Assembly: GCA_009193035.1 (NCBI GenBank)
Contig: SWDT01000019.1
Span: forward strand, 310,001 to 374,000
DNA length: 64,000 nt
From: Halicephalobus mephisto
Lineage: Eukaryota > Nematoda > Chromadorea > Rhabditida > Panagrolaimidae
Direction of reading: 5' to 3'
Below are positions 11,890-21,779 of the stretch, piece by piece. Under the pieces are notes generated by a model, which saw nothing but the letters and a program-made list of their open reading frames with translations, had not been told where the DNA came from and did not search any database. How positions within the stretch are numbered: position 1 is the first letter of the stretch; every line of letters starts with the position of its first letter. The translations under genes were made by a program, and so were the position numbers.

Positions 11890-13135
11890 ATGGTCGTCAA
11901 ATTTTGTATTGCTGCAGTCATCATCTCCTTGGGATGTTCTGTCATCGCAGAAGACTCCAAGACCAAAGAGAACAAAAAAAATCTTCAAGAGGTTGGTCTT
12001 TGATCAGTTTAGTTACTATTCAAAAAAGTCCTCAATGATAAAATAGATAATATACATTTAGATTCAAATTAGAACTTTTTAGTCACTATTAAAAATAATT
12101 TTAATAAGAAATAAAATAGTGATTGAATACAATTATTCTGAAACACTATCCAAAAACAACTCCAGTAAGAAGTTTGGATAGTGTCCGATTCCAATTCAAA
12201 TTAGTGTGCTAGTCACTATCCATTTTTCATTAAAACTTTTTAGTCACTATCCTTGATTTTTATTAGATCCATTAAAGTCACTATCCAAAAACAGCTCCAA
12301 TGAAAAATAGGATAGTGTCCGATTCCAACTCAATCAGTGTGCTAGTCACTATCCATTTTTCTTTTTTAGATAGTGGCTTAAGTATTGTTCTCAGTCACTA
12401 TCCGAAAAACAGCTCCAATAAAAAATTGGATAGTAACTGAATATGAAGAATATTAGACACTATCCACTTTCCATTACAACTGTCAAAATTCATCAAAAAC
12501 CAGCTTTAGTTAAAATTTGGATGGTGTTCATTTTTGCCTCAAGTCAAATGTATTCAGTCACTATTATTTTTTTATAGTGACTTGGATATTGTTCTTATTC
12601 ACTATCCTAAAGTAGCTTTTTTCTGCGTAATAATTGATTAATGAAAACGATGCAAATTTAATATAAAAAATAATATTTTGAAGATACATTTCTCTCTTTG
12701 ACTCATTTAATGACTCTTCTACCTGCGTAAACTTATTACATTTATGACGAATTTTGTTTTTATAAAATTGAATACAATTTTCCAACTTAAACTTTAATTC
12801 ATAATTTACAATAATTATTTCAGATTTCGATCAATGAATTAGCCACAATAATCGATACCTTAGTCGATGAAGCAATTGCTGAAAAAGAATCAGAACCCTT
12901 AGTGGCGGTGATCGAGGACCCCTCTTACCTGGAACCTATCTCTGTAAACCCCTACTTCAACAATGTTCAAGACGATATTCCGTCTTTTCCTGTTCACAAA
13001 ATCGATCCTATCAGATCTGAGAACGTCATCGCTAAGAGAGCCAGAACCTTCCAATACTACGGATCCCGCGGAAAGAAGGCCTTTGACTACAGTAGTGGGA
13101 AGAGATTATTCAACTACATGCCCTCTAGGGGCTAA
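11890..13135 (+). CDS. Putative neuropeptide precursor (three amidated peptides)
   Basis: Exons 11890-11991 and 12824-13135 join in phase 0 to give 137 residues. The first 20 residues are a clear signal peptide (hydrophobic core FCIAAVIISLGCSVIA, cleavage before EDSK). An acidic spacer follows. The last 35 residues read like a prohormone: KR, then ARTFQYYGSRG, KK, AFDYSSG, KR, LFNYMPSRG and the stop codon. Every predicted peptide ends in Gly next to a dibasic site or the C-terminus, the signal for C-terminal amidation. The predicted products are therefore ARTFQYYGSR-amide, AFDYSS-amide and LFNYMPSR-amide. Two share an aromatic-Tyr...SR-amide ending. I do not recognise the family among nematode FLP or NLP peptides known to me. 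AATAAA follows the stop at about 13188. The intron is full of CACTATCC hairpins. Confidence 0.75.
12190..12610. repeat. Cluster of CACTATCC/GGATAGTG hairpin repeats (intron)
   Basis: CACTATCC and its complement GGATAGTG recur many times, often as CACTATCC, then about 20 bases containing CAGCTCCAATGAAAA, then GGATAGTG, which can fold as short hairpins. The same family occurs at 22300-22690, 23250-23650 and 25910-26290, with single copies beside other splice sites. Confidence 0.75.
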
Positions 13136-13204
13136 AGCCCTAGTCCCTAGACAATCCCGCTGGCTCTTGGTTATTTTTCATTCAATAACAATAAAGTTTT
13201 GTAA

Positions 13205-13744
13205 AAAATAAATCACAAAAAAACAAAATACAAGAAATGCCTGAGACTGTACAGTATGTATATGTTCAAGTTTCGGGATTCGGAGTACCTGTGAGGTCGG
13301 GGGTTCTCAACTAGCAGCATTGGGGAGTTGTGTAAAAATCTCTTGAGTTCTGGTTTAGTGATGTTAGAGAGTTTCATAAGGATCTTAAATCGTACTTTTA
13401 TGAGGATGAAGGGCTTTATGGCGTTCTTAAGATACGATTTAGTAGTGTTAAGGCGTTTTATAAGATTTGGGGATTCCGATTTGACGGTAGTAAAGGATTA
13501 CATAAGAATTTTGGAATTTCTGATTTAGTGATGTTAGAGAGCTTTACAAAAATCTTAAATTGTACTTTTATGAATGAAAAGATTTTATGGGATTCGTAGG
13601 ATATGACTTAGTAGTGTTAGGAAGTTGTGAAAGAATCCAGGTGAAGATAGATTTAGATGCTTCAGTTCAAAGACAAGGAATTTCGACCTGTTCTGGAGCT
13701 TTTCCTTTCTCCCGAAAACTCAACAAATACAAAAATTCTCGAGG
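13205..13744. repeat. Intergenic DNA with a 170-base duplication
   Basis: This is the space between two convergent genes. TTTAGTGATGTTAGAGAG recurs at 13354 and 13524 (period 170), with further matching sequence after each copy. Plus-strand open frames here, and those extending into 13943, are shadows of the repeat and of the transporter exon on the other strand. Confidence 0.6.
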
Positions 13745-15775
13745 CTATACATTATCTATCTGTTCTAATTCTGAAATATTGGACATTTTTGGAAGTTCAT
13801 CAGGTTTTGGAGAGTTTGATCTAGTGGTAGAGATATTCCTGGGAATCTCAGGTTGTGGAAGGATAGGTTTGGTCCATTCTGCAGCTTCCCCTTTCGCCAT
13901 AAAACAGAAGGCAATGTTACTGATGATGAGGCAGCCGGCATAGATGTAGAAAACTGCATTGTATTCCCCCTTTGTTCCATGGGGGGTCAGTCCAGGAACC
14001 AGGTAACTACCGCAGAAAAGAGCCAAGCACATGATGATTTGCATCGCTGCCATTACAGTAGGACTGAATTGCTTCGCCACAATAATTGCACATTTTGTGA
14101 ACCCTCCAGCGTTGAATCCAAGTAAGCTGACTGCGGCTATGAGGAATACTGTAGAAAGAATTTCATTTACATCAGGGATGATTGCACACACGATTAATAA
14201 GAGTCCGGAACCCCAGAAGGCGATGGTGTTGAAGATCCTGAGCTTTGTAAGGTCCGAAATTGACTGAATTCTATCAGAAAGGGTTCCGGCGACACATTTG
14301 AAGAAGAATTGCAAAATCAGCGGAATTGCAGAAATGATACTAGCGAAGGATAATTTGATTTTAGCGACGTAAACAATGTACATCGGGGTGTACGTGATGG
14401 CGAACTGTGCAACAAGGAAATTCGCAGCCGTGGCGATGTAGACGCCCCAAATAGCGGGGGTTGTGACGATTTCCTTGTACGGAGGATTGGATTTCGACAC
14501 TCTGGGTACTTTTCCTATGGAGATCTTGTGGAATTCCTTGTCGGAAACAAATGGATGTCTGAAGGGTTCATCCGAGAAGTTATAGATCCACAGAGCCAAG
14601 ATGATAGCACACACTCCCGCATGGACGTAGAAGACAATATCCCAGCCAACTGAAATAAGGATGCTTAAGTGGAATAGTAATAGGTTCAGATAATATCTAT
14701 TTCCAGTCACTGTATATTCTTCACTAACGTTATGATTTGGATAGTGACAGATGGTAATTTGAATTACTATCTACGTGATCGGAACAGCGATAACGTCGCT
14801 GATCTAAAGGGACTGCTTACAGTCTCAGAAAAAATTTGCTCGATTGTAACCGCTTTTTGTCTATTATATTGCGTTTTGTATTTCATAGTTTAATTACCTA
14901 AATTTGAGGCTCGAGATAAACTGAAAAATTAGCTTTCCGAACACTGAGAACGAAAAGGAATAGTAAATAGAAAATTCTGCTTTGAGATAAAGCCGAACAT
15001 TATTCGAACTTTGTCTTAAATCTGTTGTTGTATAGTATTTTCGACAAACAATGAATTTTCAAGATAGTGACTGTGATTCAAAAACCATTGAGCATGAAAA
15101 CTTACTATTACTGGCGATGATTCCACTAACTGGCATAGTAAAAGTGGCCGACAACTGAATGAATCCAGTCAGGACACTGACGAAGAATCCACTTTCCTTT
15201 ATGCTCGACCAAGTGTTGGCAATGGATCCAATAATGGGAAAAGGGTTCGAGAGAGTGGTTCCCTGGATGATTCTCACGACAACCAAGAAATAAAAATTAG
15301 TAACAGCTGCAAATGGAGTGATAGCCGTTGTGATGATAGAAATCAGACCGACTCCGATCATGGTTTTATAAGTTCCGAACTTCTGGAGTAACATACTCAG
15401 AGGGACGACCCCAACAATGGCCCCTACAAAAATAGCTGCAAAAAGAGTACTTTTTTGGACGGTGGAATACACTATTCTTCTGTCGGATATCGAGAGAGAT
15501 GGGTCGTTGAAATTTATCTCATCGATGAGTTTGTTATTGACGGCACTGTTGTTGAGGAGAGTGCTGTTGACGATACTGTAGAGAGGAGAAGAAGTGACGT
15601 CGATCAAGACAATCATTGCGGGGTTCCAGCAGACTATACTTGACATGATTATGGCGAGAAAACAGAGGCCTTGGATGAGTACCACGTACCTTGTTCTGTT
15701 GAAGCAGGAGACTACAGTAGGTCGGCATTGGATCTCGGCATCTTTCATTTCAACAACGATCGGTTCTTTGTCCAT
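13745..15775 (-). CDS. SLC17-like major facilitator transporter
   Basis: Exon 1 (15775-15106) and exon 2 (14649-13745) join in phase 1 to give 524 residues, the usual size of the SLC17 sodium/phosphate, vesicular glutamate and sialin family. The start chosen is MDKEP; an upstream in-frame extension exists but looks like UTR. A first membrane segment lies at about 35-58. It is followed by a lumenal loop with Asn glycosylation sites (NSTLLNNS) and then the family segment RIIQGTTLSNPFPI with W-SS-KES. The splice junction falls in ...GIIASN/I-GWDIVFYVHAGV, matching the family signature SGWP-VFYVFG. The family moves organic or inorganic anions across plasma or vesicle membranes; the substrate here cannot be told. 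The intron (14650-15105) carries an SL1-like 22-mer, and GATAGTGAC motifs lie close to both splice sites. Confidence 0.88.
14887..14908 (+). other. SL1-like 22-mer, stronger copy
   Basis: The sequence AGTTTAATTACC-TAAA-TTTGAG differs from nematode SL1 at 3 of 22 positions by eye. It lies on the plus strand inside the intron of the minus-strand transporter. It is followed by GCTCGAG, not by a GT donor, and no Sm site or SL RNA stem is evident downstream. It is more likely a relic of a trans-spliced, reverse-transcribed mRNA than an active leader gene, but chance in AT-rich DNA cannot be excluded. Confidence 0.35.
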
Positions 15776-16274
15776 TGTGCTTCTTGAATCGGAGTACAAA
15801 GTAGTATGAATGAATTGAAGGAATATTAAATATTTTTGCAGGATAATATACTGTAAGTACAAAACAATAGGAAAATTCAAATATCTCACTGCTGAGTGAT
15901 TTTTGTCACGGGTTTTATGTTTCCAGATCGAGTTTTGGTCTGATTTGAATATGTATTTTTAGAGGACTCGAGTTCAATCGGAATAAAAATTTTTATAAAC
16001 TTTTGATTTAGTCCAAATCGGCTTTTCTATGAAGTTCCGATTTTTGAATAAACCGTCCTAAAAGGTTCTGATTTGAATAGATCCTTCTAGAAGATATCAG
16101 CTGACTCGCAGGATGCACCTCAAAGATGCCTTACGTAGGAAGATTATGGAATATTCCGGAAGTCACGCGCTTCCGAGATTTTTCGGAGTTCACTAATGAC
16201 GAAAAATTGAAACTTGAAAATTTTGAAAGTCAATTCTGTTTTTATATTGCGGAAACTCCAAAAATCACTATAAA
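15776..16274. promoter_or_regulatory. Upstream region of the transporter, with a heat-shock-element-like site
   Basis: This is probably the 5' UTR and promoter of the minus-strand transporter. Positions 16149-16161 read GAATATTCCGGAA, an exact match to the GAAnnTTCnnGAA heat-shock element, about 375 bases upstream of the start codon. A match this short is expected about once by chance in a window of this size and composition. Confidence 0.3.
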
Positions 16275-16418
16275 CTAATTTCCATAATCAGTCTCGTTCA
16301 TGAGTTCAGTGATCTGTGAAATGTGATCTTTCTCTAAAAGCATTTCATAAAACTTAATCTTGTCGTCTGTACGATCCGTTAAATTTGTTTTTTGATACAT
16401 GAAATTTAAAAAGTAATC
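16275..16418 (-). CDS. Possible orphan terminal exon, unknown protein
   Basis: A good acceptor (TTTTTCAG, minus strand, just right of 16418) is followed by 47 open codons ending in TAA/TAG. The peptide has non-repetitive, coding-like composition (YFLNFMYQKTNLTDRTDDK ... MNETDYGN). No convincing upstream exon was found to its right. It may be the last exon of an unrecognised small gene, a remnant, or chance. Confidence 0.25.
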   Translation of the reverse strand, partial: DYFLNFMYQKTNLTDRTDDKIKFYEMLLEKDHISQITELMNETDYGN

Positions 16419-17660
16419 CTGAAAAATGATGACACTAACAAAATTTACAAAGTACAAAGTATTTACAAAAGTGAAATTTCAAGTCAAATTAGTTTTAATA
16501 AATGTAATGGATCATTTTCATACTGTAATCAAGTTTTTCGTGATAGAAAATCCACGTCATCTGGAATTGCTTTGAAAACAGTTTTGTTTGTGAAATTACA
16601 TATGAGGATGTCAAGTTTTAAAAAGTGGAAACTTTTTTTATATCAATTTTAAGAATTTGTAAAATATTTATTATCAACATTACAACCTCTCAAAATCCAA
16701 AGTATTATTTTCGAAAATTCTTCCAAATTCTTTCTAAAATTAATTATGATTTGTTGAAATGTTCCGTATTAAAAACATCTGTAATTTTTGAGACGGAAAG
16801 TTTAAAATGTTCTTAATAATTGAAATTATAGACCTCGTTGAGAAAAGCTCAACAACAGATCAGATTTACTGTGAAAAATTACAAAACAATTTTGACAAAT
16901 TATTGTCGGAAAACTAGCTCTGACCTCATCTAGTCCGAAACTAATATGGAAGGAAAAACGTCTCTCGGCAGGCATCGTCTTGCTATCCGGGCAAGTGCTT
17001 TTCTCTTAAACTACTAGAACGACCTTTTCCATTCCATTCCTGGAAGCAGAATCGTTTCTCCTGAACGATCGCTCCTTTCTCGCTACGCTTAATATCGCGA
17101 CAATTATCTCCAAATTTTTGACTATTTTGTAAATATTCAAGTCATTTTTTGTTCAAATAAAAAATGTTCAAATACTTTTTAAAAACTGGTTTTAATGTAG
17201 TTATTCCATGAATTAAATAAAGCTCAATGACCGTCAAATCACGAGTTTTTACTTTTGATTTAAATTAGTAATGTTTCGTCATAGTGAAAGTGTAACAAAT
17301 TAGTAATGTTTTCTTATGGAAGATTCTATAACTTTTTTTTTCCAGTGTAACTTTTGTCAAAAAAGGTTTTTTCGAAATAAATATAATTTTTGTCGCAAAG
17401 GTTCGATGTTCATAAAACTGTAATAATTAAGTCAGTTTTTGTAAAAATAAACAATTGTCACAAAAACTACATAATAACGATTTTATACGTTTGTACTCGA
17501 ACAAAACTTTTATTTTTTTTTCGTATGAAACGATCACACAAACAAGAAAGAAAACGCCCAAGTTTAAACCACTTTGATCTATGATTTCCAAAAAAACTAG
17601 TATAAATACCTTCCAACTTCTTTGATAATATCTCGGTTAATCAATAAACTTCTATTGAAA
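16419..17660. other. Intergenic region; GC-richer patch and promoter of the small peptide gene
   Basis: No gene is seen. 16920-17105 is clearly GC-richer than its surroundings but is not open in any frame with family resemblance; it could be a promoter or an unrecognised RNA. 17100-17600 is AT-rich. A TATA box lies at 17601-17608. Confidence 0.4.
17601..17608 (+). promoter_or_regulatory. TATA box of the small secreted peptide gene
   Basis: TATAAATA lies 53-60 bases upstream of the ATG at 17661, a spacing that allows a short 5' UTR starting near 17630. It is one of the few well-placed TATA boxes in the window. Confidence 0.6.
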
Positions 17661-17801
17661 ATGAAGTTCTTCACTCTTCTTTTCCTCATTATCGTTGTTT
17701 TTGTCTTGATGCTCATCCAGAATCCCATGGTCGCTGCGGCTCCGGCACCTCAATTCGCCTTACCCTGTCATATGCAGAACGGTTTTTTTATTTGTTTATA
17801 A
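17661..17801 (+). CDS. 46-residue secreted peptide with one predicted disulfide ring
   Basis: A single-exon open frame encodes 46 residues. Residues 1-27 are a strong signal peptide (basic start MKFF, a long Leu/Ile/Val core, then AAA). The mature part is PAPQFALP followed by CHMQNGFFICL and the stop. The only two cysteines flank eight residues, so the peptide would form a small disulfide ring ending in Cys-Leu. A TATA box precedes it and an AATAAA-like signal follows (about 17966). I do not recognise the family. The layout (short precursor, compact gene, TATA box) resembles cyclic neuropeptides and secreted defence peptides. It is not the vasopressin/oxytocin motif, nor the allatostatin-C/somatostatin motif as I know them. 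The assignment rests on signal peptide, promoter and size only. Confidence 0.6.
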   Translation: MKFFTLLFLIIVVFVLMLIQNPMVAAAPAPQFALPCHMQNGFFICL

Positions 17802-18097
17802 AACTCTAGAACCGAATTGGATTGTTTGAATTTTTCCTTTATAAAACTAATTTTCAAACACTGTATAAAAATATAAACGAATATTATTATGAAATACTTC
17901 CAAAATGAATTTGTAAGATTTTTTGAAGGTTTCTAGAAAATCCAACATTGACTGAGATAACTACAATAAAAATTACTTTTAACTTTCATAATGACATCCA
18001 CGATATTGGGATATTTCTTTTTATCAAGTACGAATTTACGATTTCATGGAACTTCATTACAAATGCTAGTGATATATCGTACTTTGGATGACTTCAT
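17802..18097. other. Intergenic DNA
   Basis: This holds the 3' UTRs of the peptide gene (plus) and the paxillin gene (minus); nothing else is seen. Confidence 0.5.
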
Positions 18098-19726
18098 TTA
18101 GTTGACAATCTGAAACGATGGATGGATCTTCTCGTAGCATTTTTGACAGAGTGCTTTGTTGTCGAGTTCTTTAAAGTTTTTGCAGTTCAGTTGTTTGTTG
18201 CAGTTGTTACAAGTGAAGTGTTCCGGATGGAATCTCTGTCCCAAGGCTCCTACACATCTGCCGTTGATGGGTTGTCTGCAGGCTCCACAGACTGAACCTC
18301 TTCTTTCGTGGTAATGGAGTTCACAGAGAGGAATTCCATTCATCTCAAAATAGACTCCATTGACGAATTGTTTGTGACAATCTTGACAAGCAAAACAATC
18401 TGGATGCCAAGCAGCATTCATCGCAGTTAAGAACTTAGAATGGACAGGTTTGTTGCAAGCTCTACATTTGGGAGCGAAAAGACGGAAGAAATCCGTCTTA
18501 CAGTAAGCTTGTCCGTCTTTTTCATGGTAGCCATCAGGTCCAAATCCTCGTCCACATTCAACACAGACGAAATGCTCGGCATGGAAGGTCTTGCCCATGG
18601 CGTTGACGCATTTCTGAAATGTTCAATTTCAGCACATAGGTTAAATTTGCTTATTATTTTGATTCATAAGTATTATTGTAGGTCCATAACGGATTATTCA
18701 ATTACATAGAGGGCCTAGGGACAATTTTTCTGAAAATAATCACCAAGGAACGAACAGTATCCATTGTTTTAATATATCGAACTTTCATATTTGTCAGAAT
18801 TCAACCAAAGTACTGTTCTATGCTTAAATTAAGAGATTTTTTTTCAAAATGATTATTTTTTATAACAATATATGCAACTCCTCCAAGATCCAAAATTCCA
18901 CTGTATAAAGTACTCCTATATGTCTAGATTAAAGATATTGTTTTTTGTTAATTTTGCAAACATTATTATCTACAACAATACATAAAACTTTCCCGCATTT
19001 GTAAAATTTAACGACATAAGGTATTCCTATATATCTAGTTTCAAAAGGTACTATTCTTTCTTTATATTTAAAAATATTAAATTTACGAAATAATATATGC
19101 AGTTTCCCTAAATTTTTGGGGTTTAACGATATATATCAAATTTCAAAAAGATACTGTTTTTTCCTTATTTTCCAGAAATATTATTTTCCAAACTTTTTGA
19201 TTCAAAAGTGTACCGTTTTGAATCTTCTCCCAACGAAAACAACATTTCTGTTATGCCATTTAAAATTACTTTCTTCATAGTTGGCCAGGATCTGAAATCC
19301 CCGTTTTTGAAAATCAACTTTTCCCTGACTAACCTCCTTGATGGGTCCGTTACAGTAAGCACATCTGGGAGAGAACATTTCATGGTAATCGTTCTCGCAG
19401 TAAGCTTTGCCACCTCTTTCGATGAAGTTGGTTCTTCCTAATTCTACTCCACAATGACAACAGACGTAGTGTTCTGGATGCCACATCCTCCCTAAGGCCA
19501 TGATTATCTGGCCGATGATGGGCTTTCCACAAGCAGCACAATCGCCTTTGGGGATTGTGTGGATTCCGTGTTTGTTGGCATCTGGAGACAGACCCCCGAT
19601 CATGGACCCCATGAGTTGGAGGGGGTCCCGAGAGAGTCCTTGACGGGAACCATAGTCGGTGTTCGGAATACTTCTACGAGAAGAATATTGCTGAAGATTA
19701 CTCTCCAATTCCGCCATCATCGCCAT
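18098..19726 (-). CDS. pxl-1: Paxillin, short form with LD5-like motif and four LIM domains
   Basis: Exon 1 (19726-19334) and exon 2 (18613-18098) join in phase 0 to give 302 residues. Residues about 35-60 ([13 protein letters not shown]...ANKHG) match the LD5 region that precedes LIM1 in paxillin. Four complete zinc-binding LIM domains follow: CAACGKPI...[14 protein letters not shown]...C, CRACNKPV...C and CGACRQPI...C. The phrases FSPRC-YCNGPI, DGQAYC and [10 protein letters not shown] are paxillin hallmarks. Paxillin is a focal adhesion adaptor; in nematodes it acts in muscle attachment complexes. The start is well fixed: a TAA lies in frame immediately upstream, and a TTTTAG acceptor sits 13 bases before the ATG, fitting trans-splicing. 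The LD1-LD4 half of usual paxillin is missing from this transcript. It could only come from upstream exons spliced past this exon's start, which I did not find. Confidence 0.93.
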
Positions 19727-19739
19727 TTTACAAGGTTAC

Positions 19740-20290
19740 CTAAAACAAAAAAATCAAAATCTATATCGCCTGAGGCAATTTGAAAACAATACTATTGTAA
19801 AAAACAAAGATAATTTTTGTGACAAAACTATATCGACACGAATTAGTAGAAAGTTACAGAATATTTCAGAATCTTGGGGTTTTAGATGATTTTAAATTTT
19901 GTTGGATTCTAGAAATTTATTTAAAAAATCTGAGAGATTCTAGAAATTTCTAAGAGATTTCAGAAGTTTCTAAGAGATTCTAGAAATTTTTAAGAAATTC
20001 CAGAAGTTTCTAAGAGATTCTAGAAATTTTTAAGAAATTCCAGAAGTTTCTGCAAAATTCCAGAATTTTCTACGAAATTCCAGAAGTTTCTAAGAGATTC
20101 TAGAAATTTTTAAGAAATTCCAGAATTTTCTACGAGATACCAAAAATTCTTCATATATCTTTAAAAATTTCACAATTTTTGATTAGATTCCAGAATCTTC
20201 TGCAAAATTCTAACTTTGCATTCAAATTTTGGAAATCACTTAAAATAAAAAAAAATAAAAAAACTGTTCCACAATCAATAACGGATTTTG
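19740..20290. repeat. Upstream region with TTCTAGAA-type tandem repeat
   Basis: 19880-20215 repeats a unit of 20-40 bases of the form GAGATTCTAGAAATTTTTAAGAAATTCCAGAAGTTTCTAA. The same family of TTCTAGAA blocks appears in introns at 27640-28280 and 29350-29830. No gene is seen. Confidence 0.7.
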
Positions 20291-20589
20291 CTAACAAAAG
20301 ATTTCTGTTTCAGCGTAAAAGCGGGAAGGAAAAAGAAAGTAAAAGTTGAATGAAGCTGCTTCCGCCCACATTCCCAAGTTCCCGCGCGAGAATCTCTCCG
20401 GAAAGTAAACAAACCTCTCGACTTCCTTAGGATCCTTTTTCTGGAACAAAATCATCACCTGAATAAAGCATTCGATTGTTTCATCAATAATATTAATTAT
20501 AACAATATCTTTTATAAAGTTTTGGTTGCATTTTTGATGACTTCTGAGTTGGAATTCTGAAGCTAAGAATCTGGGTTTTTTCACACAAA
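20291..20589. promoter_or_regulatory. GC-richer patch upstream of paxillin, possible promoter or 5' exon
   Basis: 20300-20450 is GC-richer and open on the minus strand downstream of an acceptor-like GTTCCAG, but the peptide (KKDPKEVERFVYFPE...) matches no LD motif. It may be the outer promoter or a 5' UTR exon. 20440-20515 is similar in sequence to 21140-21220, showing a local duplication. Confidence 0.3.
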
Positions 20590-20985
20590 AGGTGTATTAA
20601 AACAGCTCTAATGCATCACATGTATAATATGCGATGTATTAATATATTAAATGCAATGTACTAATATCACACTTAATGCATCGATGCAATGGATTAATAT
20701 TGATGGATTCTATTTTATGTACCGGTACATTGAATGTAGTGATTTCATACATTAAGGTTGTTTTAATGCATCTATATATTAAATACAATGCATCGACATT
20801 ATATTTCATATATCGATACAATAAATATAATGTATCCCATATATTAGAGCTACTTTAGTGTGTCTATATACTAAATACAATGCATCGACATTATATTTCA
20901 TATATCGATACATTGAATATAATGTATCTCATGCATTAAAATTGTTTTAATGTATTTATACATTACGTACAATGCATCCATTTTT
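20590..20985. repeat. Dispersed satellite-like TATCGATACATT repeats
   Basis: Degenerate units around AATGCATCGACATTATATTTCATATATCGATACA recur about every 105-110 bases. They are related to the arrays at 2296, 8300 and 10590. Short open frames on both strands here are repeat artefacts. Confidence 0.75.
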
Positions 20986-21163
20986 TGTGTTTTAGAAGAT
21001 AGTTTTTCTAAGATCAGAAGTTAATTCCTGTCATAATCTCTTGATTCGATTGACTTTGTGTTTTGATTCTGCAAACACAAAAAATCATCTTTGATTTTCT
21101 TAGAAGATAACTGTAGATAAATGAAAAATTATTTACATCATTTTTGGAACAGAAAATCGTCAC

Positions 21164-21376
21164 TTGAATAAAGTATTAAATTTTTTCATTAATTATTTCA
21201 CTCATTACAGTATCTTTCGTAATTTGTCAACTAGTGTCGCAGAAAGCGAGAAGAATCCTAACATGAAAACCCTGGAGATGCAGAAACTCAATTTGCGCAT
21301 CAAACGACAGGCAGAATCAGAGGAACACAGGAGCGAGGACAGAGCACCGGACGAAGTCGCGAAGAGTTGTTGTTAA
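21164..21376 (+). CDS. Possible small gene, copy 1 of a decayed tandem pair
   Basis: A GC-richer stretch ends in a 37-codon frame starting MKTLEMQK and ending EVAKSCC at the TAA (21374-21376). An acceptor (TCATTACAG) lies at about 21220, so coding could begin further left (...STSVAESEKNPN before the Met). AATAAA follows at about 21402. The C-terminal Cys-Cys resembles Rab-type prenylation signals, but nothing else suggests a GTPase. The DNA and the pattern VAE--K--N-K--E-Q--NL recur 430 bases downstream. Unknown function; it may be a real small gene or a pseudogene. Confidence 0.3.
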   Translation: MNKVLNFFINYFTHYSIFRNLSTSVAESEKNPNMKTLEMQKLNLRIKRQAESEEHRSEDRAPDEVAKSCC

Positions 21377-21660
21377 TTACTTTGTATTATTGATTGCTGG
21401 AATAAAGTGACCAGTTAACAATTGTCAATTAAGGGAAGAGGCCAGAATCCCTTACAAATCCTAGTGTTTGATATTGACTATGATTTGTGGTCAAATATCT
21501 CGGAAAAAAACGGATCAAAGTTGATTTTTGTTGATTTAACTTTTAGTTTAATCCTTAAACCAGTAACTTCTATTACCAATACATAGTGAGCTGATACGGA
21601 GACAAACTTGTCCAGAAGGAGATCTCTCGAAGTTATGTCGAAAAACCATCCATTATTACA

Positions 21661-21765
21661 ATGAAGATTTATGTCGCAGAAAACAAGAAGACTCTCAACA
21701 GTAAAGTGCCTGAGGCACAGGGACCCAATTTGGGCTTCATGACGTCGTTCAGAAGTCAGAAGTGA
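21661..21765 (+). pseudogene. Possible small gene, copy 2 of the tandem pair
   Basis: ATG to TGA encodes 34 residues (MKIYVAENKKTLN...FRSQK). It shares GTCGCAGAAA and the spaced residues VAE, K, N, K, E, Q, NL with the frame ending at 21376, and the sequence after both stops is also similar (GTTGTTAATTA...TTTGTATT). A third, trailer-only copy seems present near 22030-22060. No family is recognised. Confidence 0.25.
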
Positions 21766-21779
21766 AAAATAACGAAACT

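Noticed and set aside
13587..14267. Plus-strand open frames overlapping the transporter's second exon
   Set aside because: They are antisense shadows of the SLC17-like coding sequence.
14887..14908. A functional SL RNA gene
   Set aside because: No GT donor directly after the 22-mer, no Sm-type site and no following stem-loops.
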